Source of the DNA: JBGZFC01 sp041846575
Lineage (GTDB): Bacteria > Bacteroidota > Bacteroidia > Bacteroidales > Dysgonomonadaceae
NCBI GenBank assembly: GCA_041846575.1
Contig: JBGZFC010000026.1
Location: forward strand, 1 to 51,250
DNA length: 51,250 nucleotides
Reading direction: 5' to 3'
The notes beneath the pieces were generated by a model. It had not been told where the DNA came from and did no database searches. It was given only the letters and a program-made list of their open reading frames with translations. The position numbers and the translations under genes are program-made. Below are positions 39,309-47,121 of the stretch, piece by piece. Position 1 is the first letter of the stretch. Every line of letters starts with the position of its first letter.

Positions 39309-40940
39309 TTACTCTTCCAAGAAATTTGGGTACATATAATCTGTTGCAGGAACAAATGTCTCTTTAATTGTTTGTGGAGAAACCCAACGCAACAAGTTAA
39401 AGATAGAGCCTGCTTTGTCGTTTGTTCCTGAAGCGCGACCACCACCAAATGGTTGTTGGTCAACAACAGCACCTGTCGGTTTGTCGTTGATATAGAAGTT
39501 TCCTGCTGTATGTGTCAATCTGGTAGTCATACGTTCTATTGTTGCACGATCAGCAGAGAAAATAGCACCTGTAAGAGCATAGTCTGTTGTGGCGTCGAGA
39601 ATATCCATTGTTTCATCGAGTTTTTCGGGTTCATACACATAAATTGTAAGAACAGGTCCGAAAAGCTCTTCACGCATGGTTACATAATCGGCTTTTTTTG
39701 CTAAAATCACGGTCGGATGTATAAAATAACCTTCCGTTTTATCATGCTTTCCACCCATAACAACTTCTGCATCGGGCGAATTTTTAGCATCATCGATATA
39801 TTTAGCCAATTTATCGAAAGATTCTTCATCGATAACGGCATTCACGAAATTGCTGAAATCATCTACCGGTCCGGTTTTGATTTTAGCTAAATCGGCTTCC
39901 ATATATGCTTTCACATCGTTCCAAATATTTGAAGGTATGTAAGCACGTGATGCAGCCGAACATTTTTGTCCTTGATATTCAAAAGCTCCGCGTACTAACG
40001 CTGTTGCCACTTGTTTTGCATCGGCAGTATGGTCGGCAATAACGTAGTCTTTTCCGCCTGTTTCGCCCACAATGCGTGGATAAGATTTGTATTTTGATAC
40101 GTTTTTAGATATGGTTGCCCACATGTTGTTGAATACGCCTGTTGAGCCTGTGAAGTGTAATCCGGCAAATTCGCGGTGATTGAAAATAACATCAGCCGCA
40201 TCTTGTCCGCCAACATAAACTAAGTTGATAACGCCATCGGGCAATCCCGCTTCTTTCAACACTTTCATAATCAGATGTGCCGAGTAAACTGCAGTTTTTG
40301 AAGGTTTCCATACAACTGTATTACCCATCAATGCAGGTGCGCCGGGCAAGTTTCCGGCAATGGATGTAAAGTTAAACGGTGTTAGTGCGAAGACGAATCC
40401 CTCCAAAGGACGCCAAACAGTTCTGTTCCAGATGCCGGGAGCCGAGTTGGGTTGCATAGCGTACATATCGTACATATTTTTCACGTTGAAACGTAAGAAA
40501 TCAACAAATTCGCAAACAGCATCAATTTCCGCCTGAAAAGCATTTTTCGATTGTCCAATCATTGTTGTTGCGTTAAAATCGTATCGATAAGGACCGGCAA
40601 TAAGTTCAGCTGCTTTCAAAAAGATAGCTGCTCGGCTTTCCCAATGCATGGCTTCCCATGTCGGTTTAGCTTTAAGTGCAGCATTGATAGCCATTTCCAC
40701 ATGATTTTTATCGCCTTGGTGATAGTGTCCCAACAAATTTTTATGGTTGTGCGGAGGACGAATGTCATACAGTTTGTTTGTACGGACTTCTTTTCCGTCA
40801 ATAATCATAGGTATATCCAATCCGCCTTTGTTCAATTCTGCAAGTTTAGCTTTTAGAGCTTTTCTTTCTGCTGAACCGGGAGCGTAGCTATAAACAGGTT
40901 CATTCTGTACTTTTGGTAATTTATAAATTCCTTTTGGCAT
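39309..40940 (-). CDS. pruA: L-glutamate gamma-semialdehyde (1-pyrroline-5-carboxylate) dehydrogenase
   Basis: A 543-residue aldehyde dehydrogenase of the stand-alone P5C dehydrogenase type, oxidising glutamate semialdehyde to glutamate with NAD. The catalytic Cys327 (G-Q-K-C-S-A), general base Glu293 (V-G-E-T-G-G-K) and Asn190 (T-P-F-N-F-T) are present, and G-S-T-G-V-F marks the NAD site. The N-terminal extension and the start I-Y-K-L-P-K-V-Q-N-E-P fit the eukaryote-like and Bacteroidetes subgroup. It completes the proline-to-glutamate pathway with proline dehydrogenase (16429-17616). Confidence 0.94.
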   Translation of the reverse strand: MPKGIYKLPKVQNEPVYSYAPGSAERKALKAKLAELNKGGLDIPMIIDGKEVRTNKLYDIRPPHNHKNLLGHYHQGDKNHVEMAINAALKAKPTWEAMHWESRAAIFLKAAELIAGPYRYDFNATTMIGQSKNAFQAEIDAVCEFVDFLRFNVKNMYDMYAMQPNSAPGIWNRTVWRPLEGFVFALTPFNFTSIAGNLPGAPALMGNTVVWKPSKTAVYSAHLIMKVLKEAGLPDGVINLVYVGGQDAADVIFNHREFAGLHFTGSTGVFNNMWATISKNVSKYKSYPRIVGETGGKDYVIADHTADAKQVATALVRGAFEYQGQKCSAASRAYIPSNIWNDVKAYMEADLAKIKTGPVDDFSNFVNAVIDEESFDKLAKYIDDAKNSPDAEVVMGGKHDKTEGYFIHPTVILAKKADYVTMREELFGPVLTIYVYEPEKLDETMDILDATTDYALTGAIFSADRATIERMTTRLTHTAGNFYINDKPTGAVVDQQPFGGGRASGTNDKAGSIFNLLRWVSPQTIKETFVPATDYMYPNFLEE

Positions 40941-41097
40941 AATTATTAATATTTATCTTGTTTTTATTTTTATATTTGCAAATGTTTTGTTTCGATTTAT
41001 ATTAAAAAGCAAATATACGAAAAAAAGCGATAATATTTCTCCTGCATTATCAAAAAAAAGAGTAACTTATAATTAATTGACATATCGATCACTCCGG

Positions 41098-42018
41098 ATG
41101 AACCAAAACAGACCATATAGAGATTTTTCCGAATATTTATCCTTGAATTTTCCACATAAAGTACAAAAAATATCTGTCAATGTCGGATTAACCTGTCCAA
41201 ATCGTGATGGGACAAAAGGGCGTGGCGGCTGTACCTATTGCAACAATCAAAGTTTTAGTCCGGGATATGGAACGCCATCAAAAACAGTTTCACAGCAATT
41301 GGAAGATGGTATTCTGTTTTTTTCGAGGAAATATCCTGCGATGAAATATATTGCTTATTTTCAGTCTTATTCTAATACTTATGGGAAAATCAACAAGCTA
41401 ATATCGTTGTACGAGGAGGCTCTCTCTTATCCCGATGTGGTTGGTTTGATAGTCGGTACGCGCCCCGACTGTATGCCCGATGGTTTGCTCGATTATTTTC
41501 AGGAAAAAAGAGAAGAAACATTCGTTTTTATAGAGTATGGGGTGGAGAGTACACTCAACAAAACCCTTGAACGGATAAATCGTCAGCACACTTGGAACGA
41601 ATCGGTTGAGGCTATTGTGAAAACAGCCGAAAAAAATATTCCGGTAGGAGCACATTTAATATTGGGATTGCCGGGCGAGAGTAGTAACCAGATGCTTTCT
41701 CATGCCGATAAATTGTCGCAACTCCCGATAACCAGCCTGAAACTTCATCAACTGCAAATAATCAAGGGAACGGTTATGGCTCTCGAATACAAACAGAAGC
41801 CGGAATCGTTTCATCTGTTTGAATTATCGGAGTATATAGATATGTGTGTTTCTTTTGCCGAAAGATTAAACCCCGATATCTATATTGACCGTTTCGCATC
41901 GCAATCGCCAAAGCAGCTTCTTATCGCACCCGATTGGGGGTTGAAAAACTACGAATTGACTGCCAAAATTGTAAAACGTTTTGAGGAAAAAGGGAGTTGG
42001 CAAGGGAAATATTTTTAG
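41098..42018 (+). CDS. Radical SAM protein, YhcC family (TIGR01212-like)
   Basis: A 306-residue radical SAM enzyme. The Fe-S cysteines are Cys33, Cys45 and Cys48, in C-P-N-R-D-G-T...G-G-C-T-Y-C-N, a widened C-x11-C-x2-C spacing instead of the standard C-x3-x2 form that characterises this family. Later motifs are F-Q-S-Y-S-N-T-Y, G-T-R-P-D-C, E-Y-G-V-E-S and L-I-L-G-L-P-G-E. The reaction is unknown. ATG 41098 is preferred; a TTG at 41077 in frame adds seven residues without support. Confidence 0.9.
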   Translation: MNQNRPYRDFSEYLSLNFPHKVQKISVNVGLTCPNRDGTKGRGGCTYCNNQSFSPGYGTPSKTVSQQLEDGILFFSRKYPAMKYIAYFQSYSNTYGKINKLISLYEEALSYPDVVGLIVGTRPDCMPDGLLDYFQEKREETFVFIEYGVESTLNKTLERINRQHTWNESVEAIVKTAEKNIPVGAHLILGLPGESSNQMLSHADKLSQLPITSLKLHQLQIIKGTVMALEYKQKPESFHLFELSEYIDMCVSFAERLNPDIYIDRFASQSPKQLLIAPDWGLKNYELTAKIVKRFEEKGSWQGKYF

Positions 42019-42127
42019 TTGTATGTGATGATTTGTGTTTGATGAACAGTGTTGCGAGGAATATCTGACAGAGTTGATGCATAAGAGCCAGGACACAAGA
42101 AGTTTATATTATATTTTGGATTCGGGT

Positions 42128-42292
42128 GAGGCTGTCTCAAAACAAATGTTTTAATAAAAAAAACAAGAAGGTGTTTCAGAAGTGTCCAAATGCAAGGCGA
42201 TGAGATTGAGGGCGAATGAGCATACCCGGAGTACGTGATTGAGACCGAATATCGAAAGCAATGCAGCAGTTGGGTGCTTATGAGAAACCGCC
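42128..42292. mobile_element. 165-bp MITE-like repeat (free copy C)
   Basis: This copy matches 34530-34693 along its length. It begins GAGGCTGTCTCAAAACA and ends TTATGAGAAACCGCC, with weak terminal inverted repeats GGCTGTCTCA and GGCGGTTTCTCA. It has no coding capacity. Unlike the nested copy, it is not surrounded by the ATCATTGCTGT-ended element. GGCTGTCTCA-type ends are common on Bacteroidetes insertion sequences, so this may be a deletion derivative of one. Confidence 0.65.
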
Positions 42293-42499
42293 ATTGATAA
42301 GTTTTCCCGACAAACAGGGATTCATTCTCTGCTTCAACATGATTCGGTCTCTTTTTTGTTGTTTTTGGTTATAAAAAATAACGAAAGACAGAGAGTTTAC
42401 CCCTGCCTTTACGCCTAATATTTAAATTTATCAGTCACTTTTAGCCAAGTCTCTAACTCTTCCTCTCGCGAAGCCACAACATAAATCTTCTTACAAAAA

Positions 42500-42919
42500 C
42501 TAAATCTGGTCATACGGCAACACTGCCAAAGTACCGGAAACAGTATCAACCAACTGTTTCATCGGTTTTGATACCATCCCTTTTATAAATGGATTTAGTT
42601 CGGCACGCACAGTCATTCGCAGTTTGGTGTCATTTGCGGCTTTCCGCACCAATTGTATCCACAGGAAAACATCGAAAGGCAACTTTTCCGATTTGAATTT
42701 TACCAATTTATTCGGTTCTCTCTCTATCACAATAAACTTGACAATTCCAATAGGCTCTACATGAAACGATACGCTATCGGCATCGAACGAGAAGTTTTTG
42801 ATTTTATCTTCAGGTATTTTATCTTTTATATTTTCGAGCTTGCTCAAATCGGACAAAACCCGATATACCACATCGTCGTTGTGTGGTATGGTTTTTATAT
42901 CACTTACAAATTCGGTCAT
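42500..42919 (-). CDS. SRPBCC-fold protein
   Basis: A 139-residue protein with the START/polyketide-cyclase (SRPBCC) pattern. It starts with an N-terminal strand and helices (E-F-V-S-D-I-K-T-I-P-H, then V-Y-R-V-L-S-D-L-S-K-L), followed by a beta sheet and a long C-terminal helix (M-K-Q-L-V-D-T-V-S-G-T-L). The ligand is unknown. Its ATG shares one base with the pyrE stop, so the two genes are translationally coupled; this pairing is common in Bacteroidetes. Involvement in pyrimidine metabolism is not implied by the fold. Confidence 0.82.
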   Translation of the reverse strand: MTEFVSDIKTIPHNDDVVYRVLSDLSKLENIKDKIPEDKIKNFSFDADSVSFHVEPIGIVKFIVIEREPNKLVKFKSEKLPFDVFLWIQLVRKAANDTKLRMTVRAELNPFIKGMVSKPMKQLVDTVSGTLAVLPYDQI

Positions 42920-43572
42920 TATTTTTCGTATTTAATCAATGCGTTTGTCCATGCTTCGGGGTCTTTACGCCACTCTTGCAGTGTAACAAGCTCAGGTTCT
43001 TTTATATAGTTTATCGCCAATGCCTCTTGTAAAACAGCTTCGTAGTTGCAAAGAGTTATAAGATTTACATCAGCTTGTTTCATGCTCTCTTCGGCAACCG
43101 GAAATCCGTATGTAAAAATCGCCATCATGCTCAACACTTCCGAGCCGTTTTTTCTGATAGCCTCTACTGCTTTCAAACTGCTCCCGCCTGTAGATACGAG
43201 GTCTTCAATCACAACTACTTTTTGATTTGGTTTTAAATCGCCTTCGATGAGATTCTCCAATCCATGACCTTTTGCAGCGGAACGAATATATACAAAAGGC
43301 AGATTAAGCAAATCGGCGACCAATGCTCCTACAGCAATTGCTCCTGTAGCAACTCCGGCAATAACTTCTGTTTGCGGATATTTTTCTAAAATAAGTCGAG
43401 AAAACTGTATTTTCAAGAAATCTCGCACTTCCGGATACGACAATAGTTTTCTGTTATCACAATAAATGGGCGATTTCCATCCCGATGCCCAAGTAAACGG
43501 ATTGTTTGGTTGTAGCTTTACTGCTTTTACTTTCAATAATTTTTCGGCTGTAAGTTTTTCTATTATTTTCAT
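42919..43572 (-). CDS. pyrE: Orotate phosphoribosyltransferase
   Basis: A 217-residue type I PRTase that forms orotidine 5'-phosphate from orotate and PRPP. The PRPP-binding motif V-V-V-I-E-D-L-V-S-T-G-G-S-S is at about residues 119-132, the flexible-loop region R-S-A-A-K-G-H-G near 97-104, and the N-terminal W-A-S-G-W-K-S-P-I-Y-C-D-N for orotate near 28-40. A minus-strand -7 box TATTTTTG (43603-43610) gives a leader of about 24 nt. Confidence 0.95.
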   Translation of the reverse strand: MKIIEKLTAEKLLKVKAVKLQPNNPFTWASGWKSPIYCDNRKLLSYPEVRDFLKIQFSRLILEKYPQTEVIAGVATGAIAVGALVADLLNLPFVYIRSAAKGHGLENLIEGDLKPNQKVVVIEDLVSTGGSSLKAVEAIRKNGSEVLSMMAIFTYGFPVAEESMKQADVNLITLCNYEAVLQEALAINYIKEPELVTLQEWRKDPEAWTNALIKYEK

Positions 43573-43602
43573 AAATCGGGTTCTTTTATACTAATGTTGT
43601 TG

Positions 43603-43610
43603 CAAAAATA
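43603..43610 (-). promoter_or_regulatory. -7 promoter element of pyrE
   Basis: On the minus strand the sequence is TATTTTTG, a full match to TAnnTTTG, about 31 nt before the pyrE ATG. Confidence 0.5.
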
Positions 43611-43648
43611 GTGTTTTAAATCTTAATTTCGGAATTTTACATGTAAAA

Positions 43649-45712
43649 CTACTTACATGTTTCTCTCTCTAAATATTTATATATCTCTTGTTGTGCTCTG
43701 ATTGGCGGCAGTTCGTTTCGTTTGAATATGTTTTCCATATTTTCGTCTACCCAAACGGCACTTTGATTATCGCTCAACTGTATCATCAAAATATCAATTA
43801 TCTGCTTTTTCAGTTCAGCTGAATGTATGGGAAACGCTACTTCTATACGGCGATGCAGATTTCTCTCCATCCAATCTGCCGATGTGAGATATACCTCTTC
43901 TTTACCGCCGTTAAAGAAATACCACACTCTCGAGTGTTCCAGATATGCATCAACAATACGAGTAATAGTAATATTCTTACTATACTCTTGATTTGGCATC
44001 AAGCAACATATACCTCTGATAATCAAATCTATTTTTACGCCTGCTTCGCTTGCACGATATAAGGCGGCAATCATGTCTTTATCTTCTAAGCTGTTCAGTT
44101 TTAAGATGATATAACCGCGACCGCCATTCTTTACATTTGTTATTTCTTGATCAATCAATCGATGTATTTCCGGAAGCATATTGAATTGAGCGATAAGCAG
44201 ATGTTTAAATTGGTGCATTTGTGGTTTTCCTTCCAAAATTTTGAAAACTTCGTCAATATCTTCAATAAACTCTTGATTTGATGTCAGCAGTCCTTTATCG
44301 GAATAGATACGTGCAGTTTTTTCATTAAAATTACCCGTTCCTAAATATGCATAGCCTTTTATCGGGTTTTCCGCATCGTTACTGCGCTTGCGTACGTATG
44401 CCAACTTTGCGTGTACTTTTAGTCCGGGCAAACTGTAGATAATATTTATTCCTGCCTGTTGCATTAATTCAGACGAGATGTAGTTGTTCTCTTCGTCGAA
44501 ACGAGCTTTTAACTCAACGAAAACAGTCACTTTTTTCCCGTTTTTCGCCGCGCTTATCAAGCTGTTGATTACGGCAGAATTTTCCGCAACTCTATATTGA
44601 GTAATTTTTATCTCCAATACTTTCGGGTCGAATGCCGCCTGCATCAAAAATCTGAGCAGATAGTCAAACGACTGATAAGGAAAGTGCAAAAGAATATCTT
44701 CTTTCCGCAACACTCTTAGTATAGAACTGCTTGATTCTAATTGTGGAATCCTCAATGGCTGTGGCAGTTGCCGTTTGAGTGATGAGCCTATTGGATTTGG
44801 TAAATACATTAAATCGGATAGGTTCAGGTATTTGCCTGATGGTAGCAACTCTTCTTCCTCTACCTCATAAGATTCGCACAAATATTGCAGGAAATAATCG
44901 GGCATATCTTTGTCGTACTGAAAACGTGTTATAGCACCGATTTTACGTTTACGTACTTTTCGAAGTATGTGTTCCGCAATGTCTCTTTGGTCTTCATTTT
45001 CAAGAGAAAAATCTGCATCACGTGAAATTTTAATGCTGTAACAATCAACAATTTTATAACCGGGGAAAACGCTTGTCAGATTGGCTTTTATAATATCGTC
45101 GATAAAGATGATATAGTGTTTATCGCCTATAGTCGGTAATTCCACGAAACGAGGTATTTTCGTGTATGGAATTTTCATAATGGCATACGTATAGCCCGAA
45201 TTATCGCCGACTCTCTTTCTCCCCTTTTTTATCAGGCTGATAACTTGATATATACGACCATCTTGAATAAACGAATGTATATCAGCTTTCTGAATTATCA
45301 TCGGTTGCATATATGGGAACACCTCTTCGTTGAAATATTTTTCAACAAAAGCCCGATGAAACGGCTCTACCTCGTGAGTTTGGTATAAAATGATATTGTT
45401 GCGTTTCAATTCCGGAAGAATCATATCATTAAAGATATGGTAATACTCTTTTTCGTGTTTCGTAACAATTGCATTGATTTCCTCTAATGTTTGCAGAGCT
45501 TCTTCTTTGCTTTCGTCTCGTTTTATGCTGTTTAATAACGAACTGTGATACCCTGAAACCCTCACTTTGTAATACTCTTCGAGATTGGAAGAGTAGATAG
45601 AAAGAAACTTTATACGTTCATAAATAGGTAGCCGCTCGTCTTTGGCTTCGAGTAAAACACGATAGTTGAATGATAGCCAGCTAATATCTCGTTTAAAAAA
45701 TTTGTAATACAT
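43649..45712 (-). CDS. ppk1: Polyphosphate kinase 1
   Basis: A 687-residue PPK1 that makes and breaks inorganic polyphosphate. The autophosphorylated histidine is His434 in G-L-K-V-H-A-K-L-A, at nearly the same number as in Escherichia coli. The N-terminal domain has R-D-I-S-W-L-S-F-N-Y-R-V-L and E-R-I-K-F-L-S-I-Y-S-S-N-L-E-E-Y. The second phospholipase-D-like domain has I-I-L-K-L-N-S-L-x-D and H-S-R-V-W-Y-F. All four domains appear intact. It is divergent from the phosphoesterase gene at 45825. Confidence 0.95.
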   Translation of the reverse strand: MYYKFFKRDISWLSFNYRVLLEAKDERLPIYERIKFLSIYSSNLEEYYKVRVSGYHSSLLNSIKRDESKEEALQTLEEINAIVTKHEKEYYHIFNDMILPELKRNNIILYQTHEVEPFHRAFVEKYFNEEVFPYMQPMIIQKADIHSFIQDGRIYQVISLIKKGRKRVGDNSGYTYAIMKIPYTKIPRFVELPTIGDKHYIIFIDDIIKANLTSVFPGYKIVDCYSIKISRDADFSLENEDQRDIAEHILRKVRKRKIGAITRFQYDKDMPDYFLQYLCESYEVEEEELLPSGKYLNLSDLMYLPNPIGSSLKRQLPQPLRIPQLESSSSILRVLRKEDILLHFPYQSFDYLLRFLMQAAFDPKVLEIKITQYRVAENSAVINSLISAAKNGKKVTVFVELKARFDEENNYISSELMQQAGINIIYSLPGLKVHAKLAYVRKRSNDAENPIKGYAYLGTGNFNEKTARIYSDKGLLTSNQEFIEDIDEVFKILEGKPQMHQFKHLLIAQFNMLPEIHRLIDQEITNVKNGGRGYIILKLNSLEDKDMIAALYRASEAGVKIDLIIRGICCLMPNQEYSKNITITRIVDAYLEHSRVWYFFNGGKEEVYLTSADWMERNLHRRIEVAFPIHSAELKKQIIDILMIQLSDNQSAVWVDENMENIFKRNELPPIRAQQEIYKYLERETCK

Positions 45713-45754
45713 ATCGAATAAATAGTTTACAACTGTATTTTACGGTAAAATTAG

Positions 45755-45762
45755 TAACTTTG
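45755..45762 (+). promoter_or_regulatory. -7 promoter element of the phosphoesterase gene
   Basis: TAACTTTG matches TAnnTTTG in full, about 63 nt before the ATG at 45825, in the divergent interval with ppk1. Confidence 0.55.
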
Positions 45763-45824
45763 TTCCGAAAAAAATAATGTTTGGCACAAAAGTATCTACT
45801 TTTTACTTTATATGCTCTTATTAA

Positions 45825-46322
45825 ATGAAAAAAATAGGTCTTCTTTCCGATACTCATAACTTTTGGGATGAAAAATATGAGCAATTTTTTGCCGATTGCG
45901 ATGAAATATGGCATGCAGGAGATATTGGCTCGTTGCAGTTGGCACAACGTTTTGAAAAACTCAAACCGTTTCGTGCCGTTTATGGCAATATCGATGACTT
46001 TACTACTCGAAGAGTTTATCCCGAATTTATACGTTTCACATTAGAAAAAGTAGATGTGCTTATGACGCATATTGGCGGCTATCCGGGCAAATACGACCCG
46101 CGAGTAAAAGGCAGGCTTTTCTCAAATCCACCAAAACTATTTGTTTGCGGACACTCTCATATATTGAAGGTAATTTATGACAAGAGTATAGATTGCCTGC
46201 ACATAAATCCGGGAGCAGCAGGCAAATACGGTTTTCACAGTGTACGAACACTATTGCGATTTATTTTAGATAACGGAGATATTCGCGATTTAGAGATAAT
46301 TGAAATCGATAAGCACATTTAA
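45825..46322 (+). CDS. YfcE/MJ0936-type metallophosphoesterase
   Basis: A 165-residue calcineurin-like phosphoesterase. The metal ligands are in order: D-T-H (residues 9-11), H-A-G-D-I-G near 30, G-N-I-D near 53, T-H-I-G-G near 78 and C-G-H-S-H near 105. Length and motifs fit the YfcE family of phosphodiesterases; the natural substrate is unknown. Its stop codon overlaps that of the convergent LysE-type gene by two bases within 46319-46322, so transcripts of the two must overlap. Confidence 0.92.
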   Translation: MKKIGLLSDTHNFWDEKYEQFFADCDEIWHAGDIGSLQLAQRFEKLKPFRAVYGNIDDFTTRRVYPEFIRFTLEKVDVLMTHIGGYPGKYDPRVKGRLFSNPPKLFVCGHSHILKVIYDKSIDCLHINPGAAGKYGFHSVRTLLRFILDNGDIRDLEIIEIDKHI

Positions 46323-46945
46323 AGCAGATAGATAAATCCGCCAAATCCTATCAGCGTAAGCAAAACACCAACAATCCTGTTTAATAAAACAATTCCCCGA
46401 CGATTGAAGTGTTTGCGGATTTTTGATACAAAGGTGGAAATAAAAAACCACCATAAAAGAGCTCCTATTGCTATCGAAACAATATAAACGTGAATATAAA
46501 TTGCCCCGTAATCCATAGGGTTGAATTGAAATCGGGCAAAAAGGGTTATAAAAACGAAGATTATGGTAATATTCGAAAGAGTCAGAAAAAATGAGGTGAT
46601 AAAATCCTTAATATATCGAGTATCTGTATTCTGAATATCAGGGTTCCAACCCTTAAATGGATTATTTCTATAGACACTTATCCCTAAAAAAATCAATACA
46701 ATGCTGCCAATTATCTGAAGAGTCTTCTCATTGGCTGTCAAAAAATCATTGACAACACTCATGCCTAAAAGTGTTATTGTAGCATAAACAATATCGGAGG
46801 TCATAGCTCCTACACCCGATACAAAACCATGCCAACGACCACGACTCAATGTGCGCTGAATACACAAGATACCAATCGGTCCCATAGGTGCAGATACCAA
46901 AATCCCTATAATTATTCCTTTCGCGAGTATTTCAAAAATATGCAT
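46319..46945 (-). CDS. LysE-family membrane exporter
   Basis: A 208-residue protein with six membrane helices and the LysE/RhtB start (G-I-L-V-S-A-P-M-G-P-I-G-I-L-C-I-Q-R-T-L) with G-x-G-A-M-T-S-D near residue 50. Members export amino acids or their analogues; the substrate is unknown. ATG 46945 is chosen over the in-frame ATG 46981, because a perfect -7 box (46967-46974, minus) lies between them and a transcript from it could not contain the upstream codon. Confidence 0.87.
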   Translation of the reverse strand: MHIFEILAKGIIIGILVSAPMGPIGILCIQRTLSRGRWHGFVSGVGAMTSDIVYATITLLGMSVVNDFLTANEKTLQIIGSIVLIFLGISVYRNNPFKGWNPDIQNTDTRYIKDFITSFFLTLSNITIIFVFITLFARFQFNPMDYGAIYIHVYIVSIAIGALLWWFFISTFVSKIRKHFNRRGIVLLNRIVGVLLTLIGFGGFIYLL

Positions 46946-46966
46946 CCACAGTTTAATTTTGATTTG

Positions 46967-46974
46967 CAAAGATA
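46967..46974 (-). promoter_or_regulatory. -7 promoter element of the LysE-type gene
   Basis: On the minus strand TATCTTTG matches TAnnTTTG in full, 22 nt before ATG 46945. It decides the start choice for this gene. Confidence 0.6.
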
Positions 46975-47035
46975 CATTCATTTATTAAAACTCACAAAAA
47001 GCAGATTTAATTCTAAAAATCCGCTCTATTTTCAT

Positions 47036-47043
47036 TAACTTTG
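47036..47043 (+). promoter_or_regulatory. -7 promoter element of purL
   Basis: TAACTTTG matches TAnnTTTG in full and would give a leader of about 72 nt before the purL ATG. I see no purine-riboswitch core in that leader. Confidence 0.6.
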
Positions 47044-47121
47044 CATTTTATCTAACATACGGGATAATTTTGAGCCGATTATAATAAATTTGGTTTATAT
47101 CCTACTAATTTACAGACCAAT

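Noticed and set aside
47044..47121. Purine riboswitch in the purL leader
   Set aside because: The conserved purine-riboswitch core and paired arms are not found, and the leader is only about 70 nt of AT-rich sequence.
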